The translations under genes were made by a program, and so were the position numbers. Below, piece after piece: positions 11,213 to 19,202 of a DNA stretch of 25,133 nt; positions within the stretch are counted from its first letter, which is position 1, and every line of letters begins with the position of its first letter. Location: positions 1 through 25,133 of the IMG/VR virus record IMGVR_UViG_3300035145_000752. One strand, 5' to 3'. The DNA comes from a virus. The notes below the pieces were generated by a model. That model was not told the DNA's origin and searched no databases. It worked only from the letters and a program-made list of their open reading frames with translations.

Positions 11213-12136
11213 TCAGTCAGTATCGATATTTACCTGTTGCTGTGCTTGGTACACACGTTCTGGATCTTCTTTATACAGTTTTCCTTTGAGTTCTGGATAG
11301 ATTAAACCAACTTCTAACTCATCCATCAACTCATACATTTTAGTCTCAACTTCAATTTCATCATTCTTAATTTGATCTAGATACTCAACAACCCCTTCCA
11401 TGTTCGCTGCAACGAAATCTCCAGAGGCAATGAAGTCTAGTTTAGTGAACTGATCGTCTGTACCCATATATTCTACCACATTTCCATCCGAATCTTGTCC
11501 GTTTGGGTATTGCTTAAAATACTGATTAGGATCGATAGGATACTTCGCAACACATGCAGCTTTAAATGCATCTAGAGAAGTTTCAAATGTATCAAAATCA
11601 GGAAGAACTCTTCTTAATGCTCTTCTCCAGTCTTTCCACATTTGCTGTTCGCCATCAAATTCTTCTTCATAATCAACAGTCATTCTCCAATCACTATATG
11701 CCAACATTGCCTTGATTTCTTTATGCATCTTCATGTATTTTTTCTCATGATAAAATGCTTTATCATAGAATTCCTTGGCAGATTCTTTAAATGATTCTTT
11801 CTTAGAATTTTTCTCTAAGAAAAAGACAGTATCAAACAACCTAGAGATTTCTTGTGCTTGCTCTTTGGTTGGCATGTTAAATTGATATGTCTGCCAATAT
11901 GAAGATTGGTTTTCAAAATCAACTCTCTTTCTCTTACGCTGACACATGTAAGATCCATCTGTATAATATGCAAAAAATTGCATCTCATCCTTTCCAGGAT
12001 CATGCCACAGTGGTTGTAGATTATCCAGGATGAATTGATCCCACGCCTCATCACGAGGAGTAACTGTAAATTGCGATTGCGAAACAATTACTTTCGCCTC
12101 GAAGTTAACTTCGATCAATGGAGCTTTTTCTTGCAT
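11213..12136 (-). CDS. Tail-fibre-assembly-like protein (307 aa)
   Basis: Residues about 137-180 contain a pattern like the phage tail fibre assembly / APC family: KEIKAMLAYSDWRMTVDYEE followed by W167, W170 and RRALRRVLP (S-D-W, then W..[YW]R.ALR..P). Flanking parts are unlike the usual 150-200 residue members: an N-terminal beta segment with QFFAYYTDGSYMCQRKRKR, a Lys/Glu-rich helix (NSKKESFKESAKEFYDKAF), and an acidic C-terminal helix (DEIEVETKMYELMDELEVG). It lies two genes after the 1370-residue fibre, which suits a folding or attachment chaperone. The match is by eye and limited to the short segment. Confidence 0.55.
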   Translation of the reverse strand: MQEKAPLIEVNFEAKVIVSQSQFTVTPRDEAWDQFILDNLQPLWHDPGKDEMQFFAYYTDGSYMCQRKRKRVDFENQSSYWQTYQFNMPTKEQAQEISRLFDTVFFLEKNSKKESFKESAKEFYDKAFYHEKKYMKMHKEIKAMLAYSDWRMTVDYEEEFDGEQQMWKDWRRALRRVLPDFDTFETSLDAFKAACVAKYPIDPNQYFKQYPNGQDSDGNVVEYMGTDDQFTKLDFIASGDFVAANMEGVVEYLDQIKNDEIEVETKMYELMDELEVGLIYPELKGKLYKEDPERVYQAQQQVNIDTD

Positions 12137-12137
12137 C

Positions 12138-12830
12138 TTAAGGAACCTTGATGTACCATCCAGTCAAAATATATTTATCTTGAGTAAACACTGTGTTGCC
12201 TTTATGTACGTGAGTCATAGCAGCAGGCCAAATAACTAGTGTACCCTGAGTTGGTTGAATCCTTCTTCTTTGATAGAGAAACTCAGTTTCTGCCTCTCCT
12301 TCTGGCATGTCGTTCAAATAAATCGCCCAGACCAGTTCACGATAACTGTAGTGATATCCACCTGTCTCATAATGCCAAACATGATATCCACCCTCAGGTT
12401 CTGTCTTCTGGAGTTTCATATCACCAGAGACATACTTAGCATTTTTTAACTGACTGTATTTCTCCACATACTGTGTAGTACATGCTGTAAGATATTGATT
12501 TACCTGTGATGCTAATACAGGATTAGAATCATTCAATAGGATAGCAGTATCTTTTCTTCCTAGTTTACCATTTGCAAACTGAGTGTCGCCATTCATTACA
12601 ACACTTTTACCGCTGATCTTGCCAGCAGCTACTGCAGTAGGGTCTACATCATCCGCAGTAGCATTAATGTAACTACTGTTACACATGTATTCTTCGTAAT
12701 GATTAATAACTTGTTCGCACATATATGCAGGAACAAAGTTTTCCCAAACACCAATGAAGTCTTTAAACTCAAACTTAGTGAGTTTAGGATCTTGCATCAA
12801 TTCAAGAGGTTTAATAGGTACAGAAGCCAT
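12138..12830 (-). CDS. Putative 2OG-Fe(II) oxygenase with HxE variant (230 aa)
   Basis: The C-terminal half follows the oxygenase order: H153-Y-E155 (in YHVWHYE) where HxD is expected, RELVWAIYLND (164-174), GTLVIWPAAMTH (196-207) with H207 as distal ligand, and K219 or a neighbour in place of the usual Arg (DKYILTGWYI). Glu in place of Asp is known in a minority of the superfamily, so activity is plausible but not sure. The N-terminal half (residues 20-130) starts with a helix like those of prolyl hydroxylase relatives (FVPAYMCEQVINHYEEYM). It is the first gene after the large fibre, with a possible late promoter 29 nt upstream. Confidence 0.8.
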   Translation of the reverse strand: MASVPIKPLELMQDPKLTKFEFKDFIGVWENFVPAYMCEQVINHYEEYMCNSSYINATADDVDPTAVAAGKISGKSVVMNGDTQFANGKLGRKDTAILLNDSNPVLASQVNQYLTACTTQYVEKYSQLKNAKYVSGDMKLQKTEPEGGYHVWHYETGGYHYSYRELVWAIYLNDMPEGEAETEFLYQRRRIQPTQGTLVIWPAAMTHVHKGNTVFTQDKYILTGWYIKVP

Positions 12831-12858
12831 TATGATTCACATGTTAAAATGATATAGG

Positions 12859-12866
12859 TATTTAGA
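12859..12866 (-). promoter_or_regulatory. Possible T4-type late promoter
   Basis: TCTAAATA on the minus strand differs by one base from the T4 late consensus TATAAATA. It overlaps the fibre stop codon and lies 29 nt before the oxygenase ATG at 12830. A single near-match in AT-rich DNA is weak evidence. Confidence 0.3.
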
Positions 12867-15800
12867 ATGCTTTAATTAGGTACTTTGCTCGGAAGAAAGG
12901 TTGCATCAAAGAAATTGGTATATTTGGTTGGATCGCTACATTAGGAATCAATGCTTTTGAACTTGATAACTGGAAAGATCCTACGTTTGCTCTAATACCA
13001 GTTTCAGAAGAACTAAATGCAACTTCCGTTGTATTATTAGTAGGAGCACCGCCAAATGATGTACCTACTCCATTGTTATTTCCATATGTAAATGCATTAG
13101 TTGGATCACCATAAGGATTAGTAGATAACGTATGATTATGTTGCAACATTCCACCACTAGGAGTGAATAAGTTTGCCGTTGCATTACCACTATAGACATC
13201 TAGAGCGCCCATGTATTGGTAGTTTCCAGAATTCTTATTATTATCCAATTGCAAACTATTATCTCTAGGAGAAGGCCAGAAGTTAGAATAAGTTTGACTA
13301 TAGGTATCTCCAGGGTTGTGAGAACTTGGACCCTGTGGAATTGCGTTAGACCAATCGTTACTAGATCTTCTCCAGAAACTATTATCATGAGACCAACGCA
13401 TTGCTCTAATGCCCCATGCCATCAATCCCATCGATACATTCAAAGATCTGCCACTTGCAGCAGAGTGTGTATGTCCTGGGATTGGAACTAGAGTCTCAAC
13501 CAAAGGACCAACATCTGCCTTCATATTACCTGCAACATTGTAATTAATTCTAGCAGTAATTCCATCATATCCTGTAGTATTAACTGTACCAAGTGCATAG
13601 AATACACCAGCAGTTCCTTCATTACCAGTTCCTTGAATTTGCTCCAATGGTGGAGTACCAGCAGCATCTACCTTTGCAATATACCAGTTACCACCCTCAG
13701 ATCCTACTTCATTTACATCACCAGTTCCAGTCCCATCAGCACCAAATCTAGTAACAACAGAAGGAGCTGCTGGGGTATTTCCATCAACATTACCAGTTCC
13801 AAATACTCTTCTGTTTCTGAAATCTGGGAGATTAAATTGACCTGTGTAAGTTCTACCTGTTACAGCAGCACTTCTAAATCCATTACCACCGTAAGTATTT
13901 CCAATAACATCAAACAAATCTGGATAGTCTGATGCATTTTTTGACGTTCCATCACACACAATGAATCCAGGATATCTAGAACTATTAGATCCAGTCAAGT
14001 TGCCCCAGTTACCATCTGCTTGTCTGAAAACTGTGATAACTGTTCCTAAAGCATATCCATCTTCTTTCTTTCTTCTAGACATCCAAGTACCATCACCACC
14101 AGATGATGGTGCTGCAGACAATACACTAACAGTCCATGTATCACTAACACCACCAATGGTAACTGATAAAGTTGCTCCAGTTGATGCATAAGATCCAGTA
14201 ATCAACCTCAATTGAACTGGAGTTCCTGGTGCAAAATCAGTAACTGTATATGGTAGAGGATTCCATGTGTTGCCAGTGTCAAAAGATACCTCTTGACTTG
14301 TAGTGTTACCAGCACTCGATACACTAGCAGAGAATGAGGTTTGCGTATCAAATCCACCAGGAATTACGGTATTGCTGTAAACAGTAACAAATCCCTGCTG
14401 ATTATTCCTATCTACAAAATTAAATGAGTCTGGAGTAGTATCTGCTGCAGTTCCTGTAGCAATTCTCCAATCGTCGGTAACAGATCCAGATGCTCCAGAA
14501 CCAACCTGAACTGTAGCAGTGACAACATCACCATCACTTGATCCAGAAGTTCCTCTAACTTGAAGTGTTTGGTTGTTATTAATTGTACTAGTAGAAGTTG
14601 GAGTAATCCAACCACCACCATTAATATTAACTTCAAAATTTGTAGATACTGCAACCACAGAAGGACTATTAATACCTGTAATAGTTACAACATTACTTGC
14701 ATATTGTGTGTTAGCAGTTGCGCCATTGATGTCTGTAAAATTAAATGCATCTGGACCAGTGTCGGTTGTTAATAATGTAGTTACATTCCAAGGTACAGGA
14801 GCACTTGTACCAACAACAACTGATGCAGTTGTTGTAAGGTTTGGAATACCAGAAGTTAATGCTCGTACTTTTAATGTGTCTCCATTACTGATAGTGCCAG
14901 ATGTTCCTTGCTCTACTCCGTTGATAACAACTGCAGCATCAGTGCTAGCTCCTGCAGTAACAGCAGATACAGTGGCAAGTCCAGATGTATTCAATCCACT
15001 AATTGTTACTTGATTACTATCAACATATGTTGCTAATGCTTGATTAGTTAGATCAGTAAATGAGAAAGGATCTGGAATATTTGGTGGTACTGACTGTGTA
15101 GTAATCGTGAAAGATGCAGTAACCTGATATCCAACTTCACCATAAGAAATAGATCCCGTTGCTTCAGCATCATATGATGTTGATGATGTAACAATTAATT
15201 GGAAAGTATCTCCATTAACAAATGTCGTAGATGTACCAACATTTGTACCATTTTTAATAATTGTAGCATTTACAGCAGATGCAGATACGGAAACATTAAT
15301 TCCAGAAACTGTTTTTGTTTCAGTGGTAGTATAAGCAGTATTGACTAATGCATTGACTTTATTAGAAAAATTACCAGGAGAATCTGGTCTGCCGTCTTCA
15401 TCATTATAGGTAATTTCAATATATCCAGAATTACCTGAAGTAGACTGTCCTCCTCCAGTTCCAACATTACTTGCACCAGCACTTGGAACTACTGAGTGAT
15501 ATCCAGTATTGTAATAACTTCCTCCACCAGATCCTCCACTAGCATCACTATCACTTCCAGGAGTGTTTCCAGCAGCACCACCAGTGTTACCACCGCCGCC
15601 ACCGCCGCCGCCTCCGCCGTCGCCGCCATGATTAGGAGCACCAGCACCTTGAGTTAGGTTTTGAGTTGTGCTAAGAGTAGTTCCACCAGCTCCACCAAAC
15701 TGACCTGCACCAGGACCACTGCCGTCATTTCCTGCACCGCCTGCACCGCCACCACCGCCTGCAACAACAATTGCATCTCCAATACCAACATTTGTGTACG

Positions 15801-16974
15801 CGATGGTAATAGATCCATTAGCAGCGGCAGTGCTGCTTTCATTTCTATTTCCGTTAGTGTCACCTAGAGAAGCATTGGTAGTGTAACTAGAGTTGTAATA
15901 TCCACCACCGCTTCCACCAACACCGCCTGCAATGTGGTTACCTGAATTATAACTAGCTCCACCATTACCACCAGGACTTCCTGCTCCACCGCCACCGCCA
16001 CCAGAGTTAGCAGCACTTGCTAAAACACTAGCAGCGTTTTGACCATTAGTAGGATTGTAAGTAGTTGTTAAACCAGTGCCAGCTGGATAGATTGTGGTTG
16101 ATGGATCTCCCAAACTATAACCAGATCCACCTGATCCTCCTCCACCACCTGCCATAACAGCAATAATGTTTCCATCAGTGTCAACACGAATGGCACTGTC
16201 TCCACCGCCACCACCGCCGCCAGCACTCGACCTCCAAGTCTCAGCCAGAAAAGCAGAAGCTGCTCCTACTCCACCAAGAACAACTCCACCGCCGCCAGTT
16301 CCACCTGGGACTGATCCTAATCCTGTAGAACCATTATTTCCTCTAGTTCCAACAATAATACTGAGAGTTTTACCAGCAACATTAAATAATGTTCCGCTAA
16401 TAATTTGACCTCCCTGTCCTTTTGGAGCAATATCAGGACCAACTCCATAGATATCTATGGAATCACCACCTTTACCGCCTTGCGCTCCCCTTACAGTATA
16501 ATTTACTGTAGTAATTCCTAGTGGAATTGCAATCGATGTACCAGATGCATATGTTTGATTGAAATTAATCGTGCCACCAGCAGGAGTGCCTGGGTCAATC
16601 GCAATATATGATGCAGCACCGCCACCACCGCCACCGCCAGAAGATCCAGAACCACCAGCGTTACCACCTCCGCCACCGCCACTAACAGTGCCGCCATTAT
16701 TGCCACCCAATCCACCTGCAGCACTACTAGCAGAGGATTGACCTCCTCCACCACCACCGCCAACAAATAATTGTAAGGTAGCACCACTAGCAACACTGAC
16801 AGCAGATCCTGTAACCACAGCACCAGCTCCTCCACTTGCACCAGGAGATCCAGCGTCGGATCCTGATCCACCACCACCGCCGCCATGTACCTCATAAGTA
16901 AATTCAGTTACTCCAGAAGGTAGAGTAAAAGTATTTAATCCTGGTGTGCTAAATGTCTGAGTTACTAATGCCAT
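12862..16974 (-). CDS. Modular glycine-rich tail fibre with four repeats and collar domain (1370 aa)
   Basis: Three parts are visible. Residues 1 to about 525 are glycine-rich, with many GGGGG runs separated by short strands such as GITTVNYTVRGAQGG, like the polyglycine sandwich of T-even adhesins. Residues about 527-960 hold four tandem units near 527, 633, 740 and 846, each opening PD-x-F-x-F-x-D-like and then V-x-I-x-G, probably Ig-like beta domains. From about 965 comes a tail-collar domain (ALGTVITVFRQADGNWGN, PGFIVCDG, then LPDFRNRRV near 1047), a His-rich segment (HTH, HNH), and the ending YLIKAF shared with the neighbours. It is probably the distal receptor-binding fibre. It starts five bases after the previous stop. 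Confidence 0.85.
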   Translation of the reverse strand: MALVTQTFSTPGLNTFTLPSGVTEFTYEVHGGGGGGSGSDAGSPGASGGAGAVVTGSAVSVASGATLQLFVGGGGGGGQSSASSAAGGLGGNNGGTVSGGGGGGNAGGSGSSGGGGGGGAASYIAIDPGTPAGGTINFNQTYASGTSIAIPLGITTVNYTVRGAQGGKGGDSIDIYGVGPDIAPKGQGGQIISGTLFNVAGKTLSIIVGTRGNNGSTGLGSVPGGTGGGGVVLGGVGAASAFLAETWRSSAGGGGGGGDSAIRVDTDGNIIAVMAGGGGGSGGSGYSLGDPSTTIYPAGTGLTTTYNPTNGQNAASVLASAANSGGGGGGAGSPGGNGGASYNSGNHIAGGVGGSGGGYYNSSYTTNASLGDTNGNRNESSTAAANGSITIAYTNVGIGDAIVVAGGGGGAGGAGNDGSGPGAGQFGGAGGTTLSTTQNLTQGAGAPNHGGDGGGGGGGGGGNTGGAAGNTPGSDSDASGGSGGGSYYNTGYHSVVPSAGASNVGTGGGQSTSGNSGYIEITYNDEDGRPDSPGNFSNKVNALVNTAYTTTETKTVSGINVSVSASAVNATIIKNGTNVGTSTTFVNGDTFQLIVTSSTSYDAEATGSISYGEVGYQVTASFTITTQSVPPNIPDPFSFTDLTNQALATYVDSNQVTISGLNTSGLATVSAVTAGASTDAAVVINGVEQGTSGTISNGDTLKVRALTSGIPNLTTTASVVVGTSAPVPWNVTTLLTTDTGPDAFNFTDINGATANTQYASNVVTITGINSPSVVAVSTNFEVNINGGGWITPTSTSTINNNQTLQVRGTSGSSDGDVVTATVQVGSGASGSVTDDWRIATGTAADTTPDSFNFVDRNNQQGFVTVYSNTVIPGGFDTQTSFSASVSSAGNTTSQEVSFDTGNTWNPLPYTVTDFAPGTPVQLRLITGSYASTGATLSVTIGGVSDTWTVSVLSAAPSSGGDGTWMSRRKKEDGYALGTVITVFRQADGNWGNLTGSNSSRYPGFIVCDGTSKNASDYPDLFDVIGNTYGGNGFRSAAVTGRTYTGQFNLPDFRNRRVFGTGNVDGNTPAAPSVVTRFGADGTGTGDVNEVGSEGGNWYIAKVDAAGTPPLEQIQGTGNEGTAGVFYALGTVNTTGYDGITARINYNVAGNMKADVGPLVETLVPIPGHTHSAASGRSLNVSMGLMAWGIRAMRWSHDNSFWRRSSNDWSNAIPQGPSSHNPGDTYSQTYSNFWPSPRDNSLQLDNNKNSGNYQYMGALDVYSGNATANLFTPSGGMLQHNHTLSTNPYGDPTNAFTYGNNNGVGTSFGGAPTNNTTEVAFSSSETGIRANVGSFQLSSSKALIPNVAIQPNIPISLMQPFFRAKYLIKAF
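14082..15396 (-). repeat. Four tandem ~106-residue repeat units inside the fibre gene
   Basis: Protein repeats begin near residues 527, 633, 740 and 846 of the 1370-residue fibre, a period of about 106-107 residues (about 320 bp). Shared landmarks are F-x-F-x-D/N-x-x-N, then Y-x-S/D-N-x-V-x-I-x-G. DNA identity between units is low, so they are old duplications. Confidence 0.6.
15590..15628 (-). repeat. GGN trinucleotide tract (polyglycine)
   Basis: On the plus strand this stretch is almost pure CCG/CCA/CCT triplets, encoding ten or more glycines on the minus strand. It is much richer in G+C than the rest of the window. Similar shorter tracts occur at 16200-16225, 16615-16640 and 16740-16765. 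Confidence 0.7.
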
Positions 16975-16979
16975 TGGTA

Positions 16980-17849
16980 TTAATATTTGATAATATATTC
17001 TACTAAGAGGAATGGAGCAACGGTCTCATCAAATGTATCTACATCTTGTGTAGTAATATTTACTGTTGTTTTTATATTATTAGCAGGAACTTGAGTTGTT
17101 GCATATGTATATTTAAAGTTATGATCGTAATCGTTTTGCGATACGGGCATAGTAATTAAATGATCGTGTTGTGCTGAAATAGCACTAGTTCCGTCTGGAG
17201 TTGCAAGATTAAAAAGATTGTTTCCTGCAAATGGTCTACAATTATTTCCAGAGTGACTGTCATCACCACTAGGTCCAACAGCAGGAGAGACAAAATAGTT
17301 ACCAGTACAATTCAATACCTGAGCGTTACTACTATGACCGTGACCTTGGAAGTGGGAGGAAGTAATAATTCCAGTAAATGAATTTTCTGGAGCAGCATAG
17401 AAAGGGTTTCCTAATACATCACCAGTTCTTCCAGTAATAGTAAAATTTCCAGAATATTTAACTTCTGCAGACTCTCCACGATTTGATGTTACTTCAAATT
17501 CTGCTCCAACATGTGGAGTGTTACCATCAGATAAATTTTCAGATAAGTAAGTTCCAGTCGCTGATCCAGGAACAATATATTTTGATCCTATATCAGGTAA
17601 TTGGAACTCATCATCTTCCAATTCACCTTTAGCAAATTTGCAACTATCTCCAACTCCCAAGACCGCCGCTAACTGAGGATAATCACGTTGTTTAAAAATT
17701 GATCCGTCACAGCGCAAAAACCCTGCAGGCAACTTAGACCTATAATTTCCTGCATTTGGATCATTTCCAGCAGGCAACTGGCAGGTAAATGGATGAATAG
17801 TTCCAACCATTCCACCATATTTTGCTTTTTGTACTGCGTAATTTGCCAT
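16980..17849 (-). CDS. Tail-collar domain fibre protein (289 aa)
   Basis: A tail-collar domain fills residues 12 to about 90: GGMVGTIHPFTCQLPAG, then LPAGFLRCDGSIFKQRDYPQ, a helix with AAVLG, and EFQLPDIG. The rest is Gly/Ser/Asn/His-rich beta structure (HFQGHGHSSN, QHDHL) like the metal-binding trimeric tip of T4 short tail fibres, closing with LLVEYIIKY. Its stop and start contacts are tight: the ATG overlaps the previous stop as TGATG. Probably a trimeric short tail fibre or adhesin. It is about half the length of T4 gp12, so a direct gp12 equivalence is not claimed. Confidence 0.8.
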   Translation of the reverse strand: MANYAVQKAKYGGMVGTIHPFTCQLPAGNDPNAGNYRSKLPAGFLRCDGSIFKQRDYPQLAAVLGVGDSCKFAKGELEDDEFQLPDIGSKYIVPGSATGTYLSENLSDGNTPHVGAEFEVTSNRGESAEVKYSGNFTITGRTGDVLGNPFYAAPENSFTGIITSSHFQGHGHSSNAQVLNCTGNYFVSPAVGPSGDDSHSGNNCRPFAGNNLFNLATPDGTSAISAQHDHLITMPVSQNDYDHNFKYTYATTQVPANNIKTTVNITTQDVDTFDETVAPFLLVEYIIKY

Positions 17850-19201
17850 CAGTATGCTCTAATTATATACAATACGACTACCTTTGGAGTAGGTACAGTA
17901 ACTGTAATATTTAGTGCCTGTGGTATATTATCTGGGACAACATTAGCGGTAACATCGGAAAATGTTAATTGTCCTGGCATTCTTAAGGAAGAAGATTCTC
18001 TATCTAAATTAACCTGAAAAGATGCGTGATCGTGAGATCTGATAGAGTCACTAAATCCAGCAGTATCACTAATCTTAGCGAAATCAATACCAGAATGGTT
18101 AAAGAAGACTTTATATGGTCTATGATCGTCACCCGAGTTTCCAGAACCAGCATTTCCATCTCCTGGGTCCCAATTTCTATTTGGTACTTCAGTAGTAAGA
18201 CCACCCACACCATATGGCATTTCTCCATTATGGTTTGGATCACCATCTAAAACTTGTGGGTCAAATTTTCTATTATGTCTGTTGCTACCCGAAGAGATAT
18301 TACCGTCTGATGGGAATGGAGCTGGCAAATCATTTGCAATACCAAACCAATTTGAAATACCATGGGAAATTGAAGTCTGTGCTTTCAAGTTTGGTCCAGG
18401 TTGTTCTGATTGAATATTACCTAATACAACACCATCAGTACCATTACCAAATGCATTTCCTTGAATTAATCTGTTTGGTGCTCCTCCAGAAAAGTTTGCA
18501 ATTGGAATAGTAATTCTGCCATCAATCTGTGCTCCATCTAGAATTTCGTCAAATGGATCCTGAAAGATATTATATGTAATTGTTCTAGAACAAGCAACAC
18601 CTCCAGCAGGTTGCGCTAATCCCTGTCCGTAAATGGTAGGGAAAGAAGTTTCGTGAGCGTGAATAGGGGTATGATTTCTTCCTAATTTTCTCGCACCAGT
18701 ATATACTGTTCTAGATCCAAAACCAGGATCTAAAGTATGTCCCGTGATAGTTCCAGAGAAATCATTTTCTGGTGTATATGAAAATAGAATATCAGCGTAT
18801 GCCTGACTTTCTCTATCTTTAGTTCCATTATCTTGATCGGACCCGATAGTAGAACCCACTACAGCTGAAGCAGCAGCAGTATCAATTTGTGCGTTAACAG
18901 CACCAGCACCAAAATAAGTGGCATCAATATCAGCAAGAGGTTTTTGGTTTAAATCAGGAAGTGAAAATTCCTGACTCTCCGTTGATGCTGTATTCCAAGG
19001 AAAATCTGTAATGTCAAAACTAGATGATCCTCCATAATAATCACCAATAGCTTGTGCTAACAGAGGATAATCTTTTGCTAGAACATTATCTCCACTACAG
19101 ATAATCCATCCCGAAGGGACTCTCGTCAAATCACCAGTCCACGGCAGGATTGTGCCAATCGCTGCCGCTTTCATGGTTTTTAGGTATCCGTAATTTGCCA
19201 T
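17849..19201 (-). CDS. Tail-collar domain fibre protein, short-tail-fibre-like (450 aa)
   Basis: Residues 14-86 match the phage tail-collar domain: AIGTILPWTGDLTRVPSGW, IICSGDNVLAKDYPLLAQAI, and EFSLPDLN. The following 360 residues are beta-rich with His pairs (HTPIHAHETS, RSHDHASF) and end in VVVLYIIRAY, like the ending of the two neighbouring collar proteins. T4 gp12 uses a His-rich tip to hold iron and bind LPS; a similar arrangement is plausible. The start MANYGYLKT is like that of the next protein (MANYAVQKA), suggesting a duplicated N-terminal attachment segment. It starts one base after the stop of the giant structural gene. Confidence 0.85.
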   Translation of the reverse strand: MANYGYLKTMKAAAIGTILPWTGDLTRVPSGWIICSGDNVLAKDYPLLAQAIGDYYGGSSSFDITDFPWNTASTESQEFSLPDLNQKPLADIDATYFGAGAVNAQIDTAAASAVVGSTIGSDQDNGTKDRESQAYADILFSYTPENDFSGTITGHTLDPGFGSRTVYTGARKLGRNHTPIHAHETSFPTIYGQGLAQPAGGVACSRTITYNIFQDPFDEILDGAQIDGRITIPIANFSGGAPNRLIQGNAFGNGTDGVVLGNIQSEQPGPNLKAQTSISHGISNWFGIANDLPAPFPSDGNISSGSNRHNRKFDPQVLDGDPNHNGEMPYGVGGLTTEVPNRNWDPGDGNAGSGNSGDDHRPYKVFFNHSGIDFAKISDTAGFSDSIRSHDHASFQVNLDRESSSLRMPGQLTFSDVTANVVPDNIPQALNITVTVPTPKVVVLYIIRAY

Positions 19202-19202
19202 C

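Noticed and set aside
14573-15013. 146-residue open frame on the plus strand
   Set aside because: Antisense to the repeat region of the fibre; it mirrors that gene's codon pattern.
16518-16895. 125-residue same-strand frame rich in Val/Leu
   Set aside because: A shifted reading of the GGN tracts in the fibre; composition is an artefact of the repeat.
15396-16974. Repetitive tracts considered as a CRISPR array
   Set aside because: Repeats are short trinucleotide runs inside one open frame, with no equal-length spacers.
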